A stretch of DNA of 64,000 nucleotides, taken from positions 1 to 64,000 of the forward strand of contig JAQSWD010000006.1 of assembly GCA_029266835.1 (NCBI GenBank), in the 5' to 3' direction. Source of the stretch: Steroidobacteraceae bacterium. Its GTDB lineage: Bacteria > Pseudomonadota > Gammaproteobacteria > Steroidobacterales > Steroidobacteraceae. Below, one piece after another: positions 29,817 through 38,552 of this stretch (the stretch's first letter is position 1; each line of letters opens with the position of its first letter). The notes beneath the pieces were generated by a model that did not search any database, was not told the origin of the DNA, and was given only the letters and a program-made list of their open reading frames with translations. The translations under genes were made by a program, and so were the position numbers.

Positions 29817-31526
29817 ATGCTGACCCACCTGCAGATTCGAGACTTCGCCATCATCGACCTGGTCGAACTGGAAGTTCGCGCCGGGCTCACCGTGCTCACA
29901 GGCGAAACCGGCGCCGGAAAATCCATCATCGTGGACGCGCTGGCCCTGCTGGCCGGCGGCAAGGGTGGCGCCGAAGTCGTCCGCGCAGGCACGGAGCGCG
30001 CCGAACTGTCGGCCACGTTCGACATCAGCAAGAGCGGCGCGGCGCTGCGCGACCTGCTGAAAGATCAATCAGTGGATGCGGAAGGCGAACTTACCGTGCG
30101 CCGGGTCATAGCCGCGGATGGCCGCTCGCGCGGGTATCTCAACGGCGTGTCGGTACCACTGCAGCTGCTGCGCGACGTGGGCGGGCTTATTGTTGACATC
30201 CACGGGCAACACGAATTCCAGTCGCTGACGCGACCGAGCGCGCAGCGCGAGTTGCTCGACGATTTCGGCAAGAACCTCGAACTCGCGGACAAGGTGCGCG
30301 AGGCACACAAGACGTGGATTGGCCTGGTGAACCGCACGGCCGAACTCGAGGGCAAGGCCCGCGACCGGGATTCGCGCATCGAGATGCTTCGCCACCAGGT
30401 CGGCGAACTCAAGGCGCTCGATCTCAAGGAAGGCGAAGTTGCGGCGCTGACCGAGGAACGAACACGGCATTCCAACCGCGGGCGTCTCGCCGAGGCGGCG
30501 CAGGCTGCCGTGGGTCTGCTCTACGATTCCGATGAAGGCAATGCACACGCGACGGCATCACGCGCGCTGGCCGGGATCAAGACGCTGTCCGGCGTGGATC
30601 AGCGATTGGCCAAGGTCATCCCGATGGTGGACGAAGCCACCATCCAGATCCGCGAGGCGGCACGCGAGTTGTCGCGATATCTGGAGTCGCTGGACATCGA
30701 TCCCGCACGCCAGGAAGAAGTGGAACGCAGGCTGGCGGCCATCGAAGAGCTGGGACGCAAGCATCGCGTGCAGACGCACGAGCTGCCCGGCAGAGGTACT
30801 GCGCTCGAAAAGGAACTGGCCGAGCTCGAGAGCGCCGACAACAACCTCAACTCGCTCCGCAAGCAGCAGGTCGAGGCGCTCGAGGCCTATCGCAAACTGG
30901 CCACCCAGCTATCGCTGGATCGTCAGGCCGCCGCGAAATCCCTGTCCAAGGACATATCCAATCGCATGCAGGTGCTGGGCATGGCGGGCGGTCGATTTCT
31001 CATCGATCTGAGCCAGCCGAACGTTGAGCCTGCCGCGCATGGTCTCGACGCCGTGGAATTTCGCGTAACGGCCAACCAGGGCCAGCCTCTTCGGCCGCTG
31101 GCGAAAGTGGCCTCGGGCGGTGAGCTTTCACGACTGTCACTGGCGGTGCAGGTGGCCTGCTCCGCCAAGGACGCGCGCTGCATGGTGTTCGACGAGGTGG
31201 ACTCCGGCGTCGGTGGCGCGGTGGCCGAGATCGTTGGCCGCGAACTCAAGGCGTTGGGTTTCTCGGGCCAGGTACTGTGCGTCACGCATCTGCCGCAAGT
31301 GGCCAGCCAGGGGCATCACCATCTGCGTGTGGCCAAGCTCACCGACGGCAAGACCACGCGCACCACCATTTCCGAGCTCACGATGGATGAACGCGCGGAG
31401 GAACTGGCGCGCATGCTGGGCGGCATGGAAGTGACGGGTAAGGCGCGCGAACACGCGCGCGAGATGCTGAACATGGCCGGCGGCCCGGAACAGAAAGGAC
31501 GCAGCGCCGGAAAGCGCAAGGCCTGA
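29817..31526 (+). CDS. recN: DNA repair protein RecN
   Basis: RecN is an SMC-like ATPase that acts in double-strand break repair and gathers DNA ends. The 569-residue protein starts MLTHLQIRDFAIIDLVELEV with Walker A GETGAGKS near residue 30. A long central coiled-coil region follows (roughly 160-390). The C-terminal ABC half has the signature region VASGGELSRLSLAVQ and Walker B CMVFDEVDSGVGG, then CVTHLPQVASQGHHH. Length and motif order are normal. Confidence 0.96.
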   Translation: MLTHLQIRDFAIIDLVELEVRAGLTVLTGETGAGKSIIVDALALLAGGKGGAEVVRAGTERAELSATFDISKSGAALRDLLKDQSVDAEGELTVRRVIAADGRSRGYLNGVSVPLQLLRDVGGLIVDIHGQHEFQSLTRPSAQRELLDDFGKNLELADKVREAHKTWIGLVNRTAELEGKARDRDSRIEMLRHQVGELKALDLKEGEVAALTEERTRHSNRGRLAEAAQAAVGLLYDSDEGNAHATASRALAGIKTLSGVDQRLAKVIPMVDEATIQIREAARELSRYLESLDIDPARQEEVERRLAAIEELGRKHRVQTHELPGRGTALEKELAELESADNNLNSLRKQQVEALEAYRKLATQLSLDRQAAAKSLSKDISNRMQVLGMAGGRFLIDLSQPNVEPAAHGLDAVEFRVTANQGQPLRPLAKVASGGELSRLSLAVQVACSAKDARCMVFDEVDSGVGGAVAEIVGRELKALGFSGQVLCVTHLPQVASQGHHHLRVAKLTDGKTTRTTISELTMDERAEELARMLGGMEVTGKAREHAREMLNMAGGPEQKGRSAGKRKA

Positions 31527-31537
31527 CGGCCTCGCTG

Positions 31538-31987
31538 TCAGCTGTTCTTGCCCGAACTCTGCGGGCCCTTGGACGAGGGGCAGCCCGGCTTCTTGCAATG
31601 GCCGTACAGCGTCATGGCGTGGTCGCGTAACTCGTAGCCCAGACGTTTGGCGATCTCTTCCTGGCGCTCTTCGATTTCCTCGTCGATGAACTCTTCGACG
31701 CGGCCGCAGTCCAGACACACGATATGGTCATGGTGCGTACCCTGGTTCAGCTCGAAAACCGCCATGCCGTCTTCGAAATGATGACGCGACACCAGGCCCG
31801 CGGCCTGGAACTGCGTGAGCACGCGATACACGGTGGCCAGGCCGATGTCCTCATTGGACTCGATCAGCCGCTTGTAGATGCCCTCGGCCGACATGTGGCG
31901 GGTGGGGCTGCCCTCGAGGATCTCGAGGATTTTGAGCCGCGGGCCCGTCACCTTCAGGCCGGCCTTGCGCAGGTCTTTGCTTTCCAA
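31538..31987 (-). CDS. fur: Ferric uptake regulator Fur
   Basis: Fur is the iron-responsive repressor of iron uptake. No ATG fits the conserved N-terminus. The TTG at 31985-31987 gives LESKDLRKAGLKVTGPRLKILEIL, matches the family start, and has CAGGAG nine bases upstream; the product is 149 residues. The DNA-binding helix region is AEGIYKRLIESNEDIGLATVYRVL. The metal-binding region is THHDHIVCLDCGRVEEF, and a later CxxxxC lies in GHCKKPGCPSSKG. It is divergent from bamE with only 41 bases between the starts. Confidence 0.94.
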   Translation of the reverse strand: MESKDLRKAGLKVTGPRLKILEILEGSPTRHMSAEGIYKRLIESNEDIGLATVYRVLTQFQAAGLVSRHHFEDGMAVFELNQGTHHDHIVCLDCGRVEEFIDEEIEERQEEIAKRLGYELRDHAMTLYGHCKKPGCPSSKGPQSSGKNS

Positions 31988-32028
31988 GCCAACAGTCTCC
32001 TGAAAACGTTCGGGTATGATGCGCCACC

Positions 32029-32568
32029 ATGAAACGCCTTGCATTATCAACGATCCTGCTCGCCAGTGCGCTGCTCGCCGCCGGCTGCGTCTACAAAATG
32101 AACATTCAGCAGGGTAACTACCTGGTGGCCGATTCGGTCGCGCAGCTCAAAGAAGGCATGACGCGCAGCCAGGTGCGCTTCCTGCTGGGCACCCCGATGG
32201 TGCCGGATGCATTCGATGACAGCCGCTGGGACTATTACTACTTCTTCAGTTCCCGCCAGATCAAAGAACCGCTGAAGCGCCGCCTGACTGTCTACTTCCA
32301 GGAGGAGAAGGTGCAGCGCATCGAGAATCTCGGCGTCCCCACCCAGGCGGATCTGGCCCAGATCGAAGCCGACCTTCAGAAAGCCATTGCTGAAACCAGG
32401 AAGAACCGGCGCAAGCCCAGCCTGTGGCAGCGCATGACGGGCCGCGGAGGCGACGCGAACGAATCCGGAACTAGCGAACCGGCTTCCGAAGCCGAGAAGG
32501 CACCGGATCCCCTGCCGCCTTCCCAGCCGCTGCCCGAGCCCGCCGGGACACCTTCGGGTCCGACCTGA
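32029..32568 (+). CDS. bamE: Outer membrane assembly lipoprotein BamE
   Basis: BamE (SmpA/OmlA) is a lipoprotein of the BAM complex that inserts outer-membrane proteins. The N-terminus has a lipoprotein signal with lipobox LLAAGC. The conserved domain then reads NIQQGNYLVADSVAQLKEGMTRSQVRFLLGTPM and DSRWDYYYFFSSR, as in the family. The protein is 179 residues, longer than usual, with a poorly conserved Pro/Glu-rich tail after about residue 115. The last 98 bases overlap rnfH on the opposite strand. A TATGAT box at 32015-32020 may be its -10. Confidence 0.94.
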   Translation: MKRLALSTILLASALLAAGCVYKMNIQQGNYLVADSVAQLKEGMTRSQVRFLLGTPMVPDAFDDSRWDYYYFFSSRQIKEPLKRRLTVYFQEEKVQRIENLGVPTQADLAQIEADLQKAIAETRKNRRKPSLWQRMTGRGGDANESGTSEPASEAEKAPDPLPPSQPLPEPAGTPSGPT

Positions 32569-32791
32569 GCGCGCGATAGATCTCGATGCGGTCGCCGTCG
32601 CGTGGCAACGCGGCGCGGCCGCAGGGTTCTCCGAAAATTCCGACATCCGCGGAGTCCCAGGGAATGTCCTGCCCAGCGGCTTGGGCGCGCGCGAGCCGCA
32701 ACGCATCTTCCACCGTCCCCTGCTCCGGCAGATGCACCTGCCAGGTCCACTGGCGCTCGGGCAGGGCGAACGACACCTGGCAGCGTTTCAT
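32471..32791 (-). CDS. rnfH: RnfH family ubiquitin-fold protein
   Basis: RnfH/RatB (UPF0125) is a small beta-grasp protein of unclear role. The N-terminal part reads [24 protein letters not shown], then [10 protein letters not shown] and the family motif VGIFGEP, and later [20 protein letters not shown]. The 106-residue length includes a basic C-terminal tail. That tail overlaps the bamE tail convergently. It starts within the ratA stop (TAATG), so ratA-rnfH are coupled, as in the conserved ratA-rnfH pair. Confidence 0.92.
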   Translation of the reverse strand: MKRCQVSFALPERQWTWQVHLPEQGTVEDALRLARAQAAGQDIPWDSADVGIFGEPCGRAALPRDGDRIEIYRALRSDPKVSRRARAAAGKAAGDPVPSRLRKPVR

Positions 32792-33225
32792 TAGTTAGAC
32801 TTGGTTTCCCGGGCGCGTTTGACGAATGCGTCGACCAGCGACGCAGCGGTGCTTTCGAACAGCGGCTCGAACAGGGCGCCCGCCACGCGATTCGCGAACT
32901 CGAAACGCATCTCCAACTCCACGCGGCAGCCGAGGTCGCCGAGCGGCGTCAGTGTCCAGAGGCCTTCGAGCACGCGGAACGGCCCGCTGACGAACTGCAT
33001 GAGGATGCGTTTGTCGGGCTCGAGCAGATTTCGGGTGGTGAACTCGGCATGCAGCGGCCCGCGCTTGATGTTCAAAGAGGCCACCATCTCGTTGCCCTTT
33101 CGGGAAACCACGCGCGCGCCGATGCATCCCGGGACGAACTCCGGGTAACGCTCCACGTCGTTTATGAGCTGGTACATGCGGGCCGGCGCCTCCGCGATCA
33201 GCGCCGAACGCTTCACTTCACGCAT
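32791..33225 (-). CDS. ratA: RatA/COQ10-type SRPBCC protein
   Basis: A 144-residue START/SRPBCC-fold protein of the RatA/Coq10 family, linked in E. coli to inhibition of 70S assembly and in other systems to coenzyme Q function. The ATG at 33223-33225 gives [34 protein letters not shown], the typical family start; the track ORF starts further upstream. Conserved later elements are [16 protein letters not shown] and [18 protein letters not shown]. It is divergent from smpB, with 48 bases between starts. Which activity applies here cannot be told from sequence. Confidence 0.9.
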   Translation of the reverse strand: MREVKRSALIAEAPARMYQLINDVERYPEFVPGCIGARVVSRKGNEMVASLNIKRGPLHAEFTTRNLLEPDKRILMQFVSGPFRVLEGLWTLTPLGDLGCRVELEMRFEFANRVAGALFEPLFESTAASLVDAFVKRARETKSN

Positions 33226-33273
33226 GTCGCCAATTCTAGTTGCACGCGCGGGTACAATGCCCAGCTTCATCCC

Positions 33274-33747
33274 ATGAACAAACCCGTAAAAAAAGACCCC
33301 GAGCGCCTCATCGCCGAAAACCGCAAGGCCCGGTACGACTACTTCATCGAAGAACGCCTGGAAGCCGGGCTGGTGCTGGAAGGCTGGGAGGTCAAGTCGA
33401 TGCGCGCCGGCAAGGCGCAGATCGCAGAAGGGTACGTGTATCTCAAGGAAGGCGAAGCTTTCCTTTTCGGGGCGCAGATCACGCCTCTCAACACCACGTC
33501 CACGCACGTGGTGGCCGACCCCAAGCGCACGCGCAAACTCCTGCTCAGCAAGGCCGAACTATCGCGCCTGCTCGGCAGCGTGGAGCGCAAGGGTTACACA
33601 TTGGTGCCGCTCGACCTGCACTGGAAGAATGGACGCGCCAAGCTCGAGATCGGGCTGGCCAAGGGCAAAAAGCAACACGACAAACGCGCCACTGAAAAAG
33701 ACCGCGACTGGCAACGAGACAAGGCCCGGGTACTGCGACGGGGCTGA
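33274..33747 (+). CDS. smpB: SsrA-binding protein SmpB
   Basis: SmpB binds tmRNA and brings it to stalled ribosomes. The 157-residue protein begins [27 protein letters not shown] and has [34 protein letters not shown] and [19 protein letters not shown], followed by the basic C-terminal tail. The track ORF is this frame extended upstream. A TACAAT box lies at 33253-33258. It is immediately upstream of the tmRNA gene, its RNA partner. Confidence 0.97.
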   Translation: MNKPVKKDPERLIAENRKARYDYFIEERLEAGLVLEGWEVKSMRAGKAQIAEGYVYLKEGEAFLFGAQITPLNTTSTHVVADPKRTRKLLLSKAELSRLLGSVERKGYTLVPLDLHWKNGRAKLEIGLAKGKKQHDKRATEKDRDWQRDKARVLRRG

Positions 33748-33865
33748 TACCGCCTTCAGGCAGGCGCACGCGGACGCCAGCGGCTGGAAAAGAGTCCGAC
33801 ACGCGGTTTCCAGCATCCCTTGCAGCAGCGCGCTTCGGCCCCATGTATGCTGGCAGTGCTTTTAC

Positions 33866-34219
33866 GGGGGCGACCGGTTTCGACGTGGGTTGCGAACCGT
33901 GAGAGGCGTACCGAGGGTGTAAGGACCTCGTAAATCCCTTTGCAAATCATAGTTGCGAACGACGACAACTACGCTCTGGCTGCTTAATCGCAGCTGACCC
34001 CGAGACCAGCTGGTGCCTATGCCACTGAAACTCGGGTCGCGCTCATAGGATCGCGGTTCCGTGTGCTACGGGCGGAACCGTTAAGAGTCACCGTCGCTGG
34101 TCGGGCGTTTTCCCTGCTCTTCGGGTAGCGCAAGGCGAGAAAATAAAGAAGCAGCTACGTACGTAGATCCTCACGTCTAGTGCTTGCGGACGCGGGTTCA
34201 ATTCCCGCCGCCTCCACCA
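33866..34219 (+). ncRNA. ssrA: Transfer-messenger RNA (tmRNA)
   Basis: The 5' end GGGGGCG pairs with CGCCTCC before the encoded ACCA at the 3' end, forming the tRNA-like acceptor. The T-arm is CGGGTTCAATTCCCG. The tag frame at 33955-33987 reads ANDDNYALAA and stops at TAA, a proteolysis tag of the expected type with the C-terminal LAA seen by ClpXP. It is 118 bases downstream of smpB. A TATGCT at 33846-33851 could be the promoter -10. No integrase or attachment repeat was found next to it. Confidence 0.96.
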
Positions 34220-34260
34220 ATTCCTGAGTCGCGCCGCGATCCCGCCGCGCGATTTCACAT

Positions 34261-34293
34261 AAATGACTCCGTCCGGCGACAAGTGAGTCATTT
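34261..34293. terminator. Inverted repeat downstream of ssrA, possible bidirectional terminator
   Basis: AAATGACTC at 34261-34269 and GAGTCATTT at 34285-34293 form a perfect 9-bp inverted repeat with a 15-base loop, between ssrA and the convergent aguB-like gene. A further palindrome, GTCATGAC, follows at 34300-34307. There is no T-run beyond the stem's own TTT, so termination is only a guess; a protein-binding site is the alternative. The remaining bases to 34383 show no gene. Confidence 0.35.
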
Positions 34294-34383
34294 CGTGAAG
34301 TCATGACACTACTAAATGCCGCCCGCTCTCAGCGCGAATGTCAGCGCACGGATGTGCTCATCGACGGAGTGCCGGGCGGCGCT

Positions 34384-35346
34384 TCATTTGCGGCTCTCGG
34401 GCTGATGGATCGGCCCGGGGGCCCTATGATTCCCCGACGATCCGTCGTAACTCGTCAGCACGCCATACAGCTCCGGCCGCCGGTCGCGGAACACGAACCA
34501 GTTGTCCCGCAGCTCGCCGATCGCACCCAGGTCGAATTTCGCGGTGAGCACCGCCTCATGCTCGTCGTCGGCCTCCGCCACCTTGGCCCCCGTGGCGTCG
34601 GCGATGAAACTCGAACCATAGAAGCGGATGTACAAACCTTCGGGATCTTGCAGCGCCCTCTCGGTGCCGATGCGGTTCGAGACGATTACGGGCGTGAGGT
34701 TCGCCGCCGCGTGACCCTGCTGCGTTCGCTGCCAGTGATCGCGCGAGTTCACGGGTAACGCCGGCGGCGGCTCGCTGCCGATCGCCGTCGGGAAGAAAAT
34801 GAGTTCGGCGCCCTGCAGCGCCAACGCGCGCGCGGTCTCGGGAAACCATTGGTCCCAGCAGATGGCGACGCCAATGCGCGCGAACTTGGTGTCGAACACC
34901 ATGAAACCCGTGTCGCCCGGCGAGAAATAGTTCTTCTCCTGGTAGCCCGGCCCGTTGGGAATGTGCGCCTTGCGGTACACGCCGAGGTTCCGCCCGTCGG
35001 CATCGAGTATCGCGATGGAATTGAAGTACGAGTTGTTCGCCTTCTCGAAGAAGCTGATGGGCAGCACCACGCCCAACTCGCGTGCAATCTTCGAAAAATG
35101 CGCGATTGCCTTGTTGTCGTCGACGCTGGTCGCGAGGCGCAGGTGCCGGGAATCCTGCTCGATGCAGAAATACGGCGTTTCGAACAGCTCCTGGATGAGG
35201 ATGATCTGCGCGCCCTGCTTCGCCGCCTGGCGCACCAGCCGCTCGGCCGTGGCGATGTTGGCGTCGACGTCCCAGCCACAGGCGAACTGCATGGCCGCCA
35301 CCGTGACTTCGCGCTTCGGACGATCGAGATGTTTGGGGACGGTCAT
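34384..35346 (-). CDS. aguB: N-carbamoylputrescine amidase-like carbon-nitrogen hydrolase
   Basis: A nitrilase-superfamily amidase that best fits AguB, which hydrolyses N-carbamoylputrescine to putrescine, ammonia and CO2. The ATG at 35344-35346 (MTVPKHLDRPKREVTVAAMQFACGWDV) gives 320 residues. The catalytic triad is visible: Glu in IQELFETPYF (near residue 53), Lys in YRKAHIPNGPGYQEK, Cys in VAICWDQWFPE. Its start overlaps the stop of the upstream FAD oxidase as ATGA. The usual partner, agmatine deiminase aguA, is not in the window. Confidence 0.87.
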   Translation of the reverse strand: MTVPKHLDRPKREVTVAAMQFACGWDVDANIATAERLVRQAAKQGAQIILIQELFETPYFCIEQDSRHLRLATSVDDNKAIAHFSKIARELGVVLPISFFEKANNSYFNSIAILDADGRNLGVYRKAHIPNGPGYQEKNYFSPGDTGFMVFDTKFARIGVAICWDQWFPETARALALQGAELIFFPTAIGSEPPPALPVNSRDHWQRTQQGHAAANLTPVIVSNRIGTERALQDPEGLYIRFYGSSFIADATGAKVAEADDEHEAVLTAKFDLGAIGELRDNWFVFRDRRPELYGVLTSYDGSSGNHRAPGPIHQPESRK

Positions 35347-36731
35347 GAAAACACCTTGCCAGGATTGAGGATTCCCTTGGGGTCGAGCGCGCGCTTGATG
35401 GTGCGCATGGTGGCGATCTCCTCGGCGCTGCGCGACAAGGGTAGATAGGCGCGCTTCTCGAGGCCGATGCCATGCTCGGCGGACACCGACCCGCCGATCG
35501 CGGCCAGCGGGCGGTAGACGATCTCCTCGACGCGCGCGCGGGTGGCGGCATCGTCGCCGGCAGCGACCACGATGTGCAGGTTGCCGTCGGCCATGTGGCC
35601 AAAGACGAACGAGCGATTCTCGCCGGCGAATTCGTGGACCGCGGCATTCACCTGCTCGACATAGGCCTTCATGTTTTCGATGGGCAGGCTGACGTCGAAG
35701 GTGAGCAGCGGCGCGATGTGCCTGGGCTGCCAGACATCCTCGCGGATGTTCCAGATTGCGCGGCGTTCGGTTTCCGAGTTCGCCAGGGTGACGTCGGACA
35801 CCACGCCCGCTTCCATGGCCTCTCCCAGCACGGCTTCGAGTCGCGCACGGTCCGCCTCGGGATCGCCGCCGAGCGTCTCCGCGATGGCGTAGAACGCCGC
35901 GCCGCGCGACAGCGGCGGCGCATTGGACGCCGGCGCCGCGGTGTTCAGGTCGTAGTAGTTGCCCCAGAGTGCTTCGAAAGCCGCGAGTTGTCCGCCGAGC
36001 CCCGAATCCAGGCGATCGAGCAACTCGACCAGCGCGTCGAAGGTTGGCAGCGCCGCGAGCAGCGTTTCCTGGCTGCGCGTGCGTGACACCAGGCGAAGTT
36101 CGGCGCGCGTGACCACACCCAGCGTGCCCTCGCTGCCTATGAACAGCTGCTTGAGATCGTAGCCAGCGTTGTTCTTCAACATGCGGTTCATCGAGGTGAG
36201 CACAGTGCCATCGGCCAGGACGGCCTCGATGCCCAGCACGAGGTTGCGCATCATTCCATAGCGCAGCACGCGCAGGCCGCCCGCATTGGTGCTGATGTTG
36301 CCACCCACCGTGGCGCTGTCGCGCGCGCCCAGATCCAGCGGGAAAACCATGCCGTTCTTCTCGGCCTCGCGCTGCACGTTGCCGAGTTTCGCGCCGGCCT
36401 GGGCCCGCAAGGTGCGACCCGCGACATCGACGCGTTCGATGGAATTCATGGATTCCAGCGACAACACCAATTCGCTGCGCGCGGCATCGGCGCCGTTCAC
36501 CAGTCCCGTGAGGCCACCGTGAGTGACCACCGGCTGGCCGCGCGCGTGGCATAGCGCCAGCACCCGCGAGACCTGGTTCGTATCACGCGGACGGACCAGT
36601 AGTTCGGCATCGACGCGTCCATGGAACAGCAATCCGGCGCGCTCGCGCACGGAATCCCCGGTGAGCAGGCCCTGCTCGCCGACGATGGCGCGGAGATCAC
36701 CGCGAAGTTCTGATATGGATTCGGCCGACAT
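35343..36731 (-). CDS. FAD-binding oxidase/dehydrogenase of the GlcD/D-2-hydroxyacid type
   Basis: A 462-residue VAO/PCMH-type flavoprotein. The FAD-binding half includes VVTHGGLTGLVNGA, FPLDLGARDSATVGGNISTNAGG and KNNAGYDLKQLFIGSEGTLG, the PP-loop and substrate-side motifs of glycolate oxidase GlcD and D-2-hydroxyglutarate or D-lactate dehydrogenases. The C-terminal FAD-oxidase domain has FGHMADGNLHIVV and SAEHGIGLEKR, ending with LDPKGILNPGKVF. Substrate cannot be fixed from sequence. It is translationally coupled to the carbamoylputrescine amidase gene, an uncommon pairing. Confidence 0.88.
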   Translation of the reverse strand: MSAESISELRGDLRAIVGEQGLLTGDSVRERAGLLFHGRVDAELLVRPRDTNQVSRVLALCHARGQPVVTHGGLTGLVNGADAARSELVLSLESMNSIERVDVAGRTLRAQAGAKLGNVQREAEKNGMVFPLDLGARDSATVGGNISTNAGGLRVLRYGMMRNLVLGIEAVLADGTVLTSMNRMLKNNAGYDLKQLFIGSEGTLGVVTRAELRLVSRTRSQETLLAALPTFDALVELLDRLDSGLGGQLAAFEALWGNYYDLNTAAPASNAPPLSRGAAFYAIAETLGGDPEADRARLEAVLGEAMEAGVVSDVTLANSETERRAIWNIREDVWQPRHIAPLLTFDVSLPIENMKAYVEQVNAAVHEFAGENRSFVFGHMADGNLHIVVAAGDDAATRARVEEIVYRPLAAIGGSVSAEHGIGLEKRAYLPLSRSAEEIATMRTIKRALDPKGILNPGKVFS

Positions 36732-36784
36732 GCGAGCCGTAAATTAGCATGCGGCGCCGCCGGACCGGCGACGCCGCGCGGGCA

Positions 36785-37498
36785 TCAATGCAACGTGGGC
36801 TGCGCCTGCGACTCTTCGTCGGCGGACGGAAACAGCGCCTGGTCGAGGGCATGAACGTAGGTGGCGACATTCACGGTCCCCGGAACCAGCACGCGGCCAC
36901 CGAACAACAGGTTCGGAACCGTGCGCACTCCGAAGCCCCGCAGACGCTCCTCGCTTCCCGCCAGAGCCTGATCGCCGGCGCGCGTGTCACGGAATTTCTG
37001 CACCGTGGCCTCGGCCAGACCGGCTTCGGCTGCGAGATCCGCCAGCACGTTCACATCGCCGATATCCGCGCCACGCTCGAAATAGGCACGGAAGATCGCG
37101 GCGGCCACCCCGGCGTGCTGGCCTTCCTCGCTCGCCAGCTGCACCAGGCGATGCGCTTCGGAGGTACTCGGCAGCGGGCCCAGCTTCTCGAAATGAAAGT
37201 CGATGCCCAGTTCACGCCCGGCCTCGGTGAGACTTTTCTCGGCGAACGGCACGCTGATACCCGCCGGCAGCCGCTCGGCCAGGTAGTCGTGGAAACTGCG
37301 CGGCGCCGCGTTGGCGGCTTCCTTCGACATGCGGAAGGGATGCCAGCGCAAGCGGGTCTCGACGTCGCCGGAGAGATTGCCCAAGGCGCGGTTGAGCTGC
37401 GCCATGCCCAGGCATGACCACGGGCAGGTGAAGTCGGCGACGAGATCGATGTCTAGCGTCCGTCGCACGTCACTGAGCGGTCTGACGATGGTGTTCAT
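36785..37498 (-). CDS. DsbA-family (FrnE/HCCA isomerase-like) oxidoreductase
   Basis: A 237-residue protein of the DsbA superfamily, near FrnE-type dithiol oxidoreductases. There is no signal peptide, so a cytoplasmic role is expected. The active-site region reads VADFTCPWSCLGMAQL. FrnE proteins have CPWC followed by [YF]; here the second catalytic position is Ser and a Cys follows one residue later. RWHPFRMSKEAAN and the cis-proline loop GVRTVPNLLFGGRVLVPG are family features. The altered motif suggests a monothiol or non-redox activity, possibly isomerase-like. Confidence 0.8.
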   Translation of the reverse strand: MNTIVRPLSDVRRTLDIDLVADFTCPWSCLGMAQLNRALGNLSGDVETRLRWHPFRMSKEAANAAPRSFHDYLAERLPAGISVPFAEKSLTEAGRELGIDFHFEKLGPLPSTSEAHRLVQLASEEGQHAGVAAAIFRAYFERGADIGDVNVLADLAAEAGLAEATVQKFRDTRAGDQALAGSEERLRGFGVRTVPNLLFGGRVLVPGTVNVATYVHALDQALFPSADEESQAQPTLH

Positions 37499-37528
37499 GC
37501 GGCATATGTAGGGTTGCCGCGGCGCCGT

Positions 37529-38485
37529 TCAACCCGCCCGGATCTTGAGGTTCGCGTGTACCTGTTCGGTGATGCGAATGGCGGTTTCGAGCGCGCGCAG
37601 CCCATCCTCACCAGACACGATGGGCCGGCGGTTGTTCCGGATGCAGTCGAGGAAGGAGATGATTTCGCTCTTCAGGGCGTCCCCCTGCTCCAGGTTGGAC
37701 TCCTCGATGCTGACGGGCAACTGCCCGGCCTGCGGCCCACCCTCGCGCTTGCGGATCAGCGTCAGAATCTTCTGCTGCAGGTCGAGCGAAATGTAGGCCG
37801 CGTCCTCGAAGATCCTCAGCTTGCGTTCAGTTTTCAGGCTGACGCGGCTGGCAGTGGTGTTGGCCACGCATCCATTGACGAAGCGTATGCGCGCATTGGC
37901 GATGTCGATCTCGCCGGAAAACACCGGGGTGCCGATGGCGTCGATGCTCTCGATGTCGCTGCCCGCGAGCGATTGCACCAGGTCGATGTCGTGGATCATG
38001 AGATCGAGCACCACGTTCACGTCGGTGCCGCGCTCCTTGTAAGGCGCCAGCCGCACGCACTCCATGAACCGCGGCGCGCGCAGATGCGGCTCGGCGGCAA
38101 GCACGGCGGCATTGAATCGCTCGAGATGGCCCACCTGCAGCACTCGACCCGAGGCGGCGGCGCGGTTGATCAATGCCTTCGCCTGCTCGGGAGTCTCAGT
38201 GATGGGTTTCTCCACGAGCACATGAGCGCCGGCGGACAGGAAGGCATCGGCAATCTCGAAATGCGCCGGCGTCGGCGTGACCACGCTGACGGCCTCCACC
38301 TTGCCCAGGAGTTCGCGGTAATCCCCGCAGGGCTGACTGCCGACTTCGGCCGCCACGGACTTGCGGACTTCCTCGCGCCCATCCACCACGGCCAGCAGCT
38401 CGCAGTCCGGAATCTGCGCATATTTCTGCGCATGAAAGCGGCCGAGATAGCCGACACCGATGACCGCCGCCCTGATTTTGTTCAT
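37529..38485 (-). CDS. Gfo/Idh/MocA family oxidoreductase
   Basis: An NAD(P)-dependent sugar dehydrogenase-like protein of 318 residues. The Rossmann N-terminus is IRAAVIGVGYLGRFHAQKY, with AHVLVEKPITETPEQA near residue 90 and LQVGHLERFNAAVLAA after it. The catalytic-domain histidine region reads VVLDLMIHDIDLVQSL. This pattern (VGHLERFNP-type, MIHDIDL) resembles members that oxidise UDP-GlcNAc, such as GnnA, found near lipid A genes; no lpx gene is adjacent here. The assignment to that activity is tentative. Confidence 0.83.
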   Translation of the reverse strand: MNKIRAAVIGVGYLGRFHAQKYAQIPDCELLAVVDGREEVRKSVAAEVGSQPCGDYRELLGKVEAVSVVTPTPAHFEIADAFLSAGAHVLVEKPITETPEQAKALINRAAASGRVLQVGHLERFNAAVLAAEPHLRAPRFMECVRLAPYKERGTDVNVVLDLMIHDIDLVQSLAGSDIESIDAIGTPVFSGEIDIANARIRFVNGCVANTTASRVSLKTERKLRIFEDAAYISLDLQQKILTLIRKREGGPQAGQLPVSIEESNLEQGDALKSEIISFLDCIRNNRRPIVSGEDGLRALETAIRITEQVHANLKIRAG

Positions 38486-38552
38486 GCGCTATTATGCCCT
38501 CGCTTGTCATGCACATTGATGGATCGAGCCGGTTACGGGGGTTGAGTCAATC

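Noticed and set aside
33756-33968. 70-residue minus-strand ORF over the tmRNA 5' region
   Set aside because: It overlaps smpB and a clear tmRNA structure and has no coding signal.
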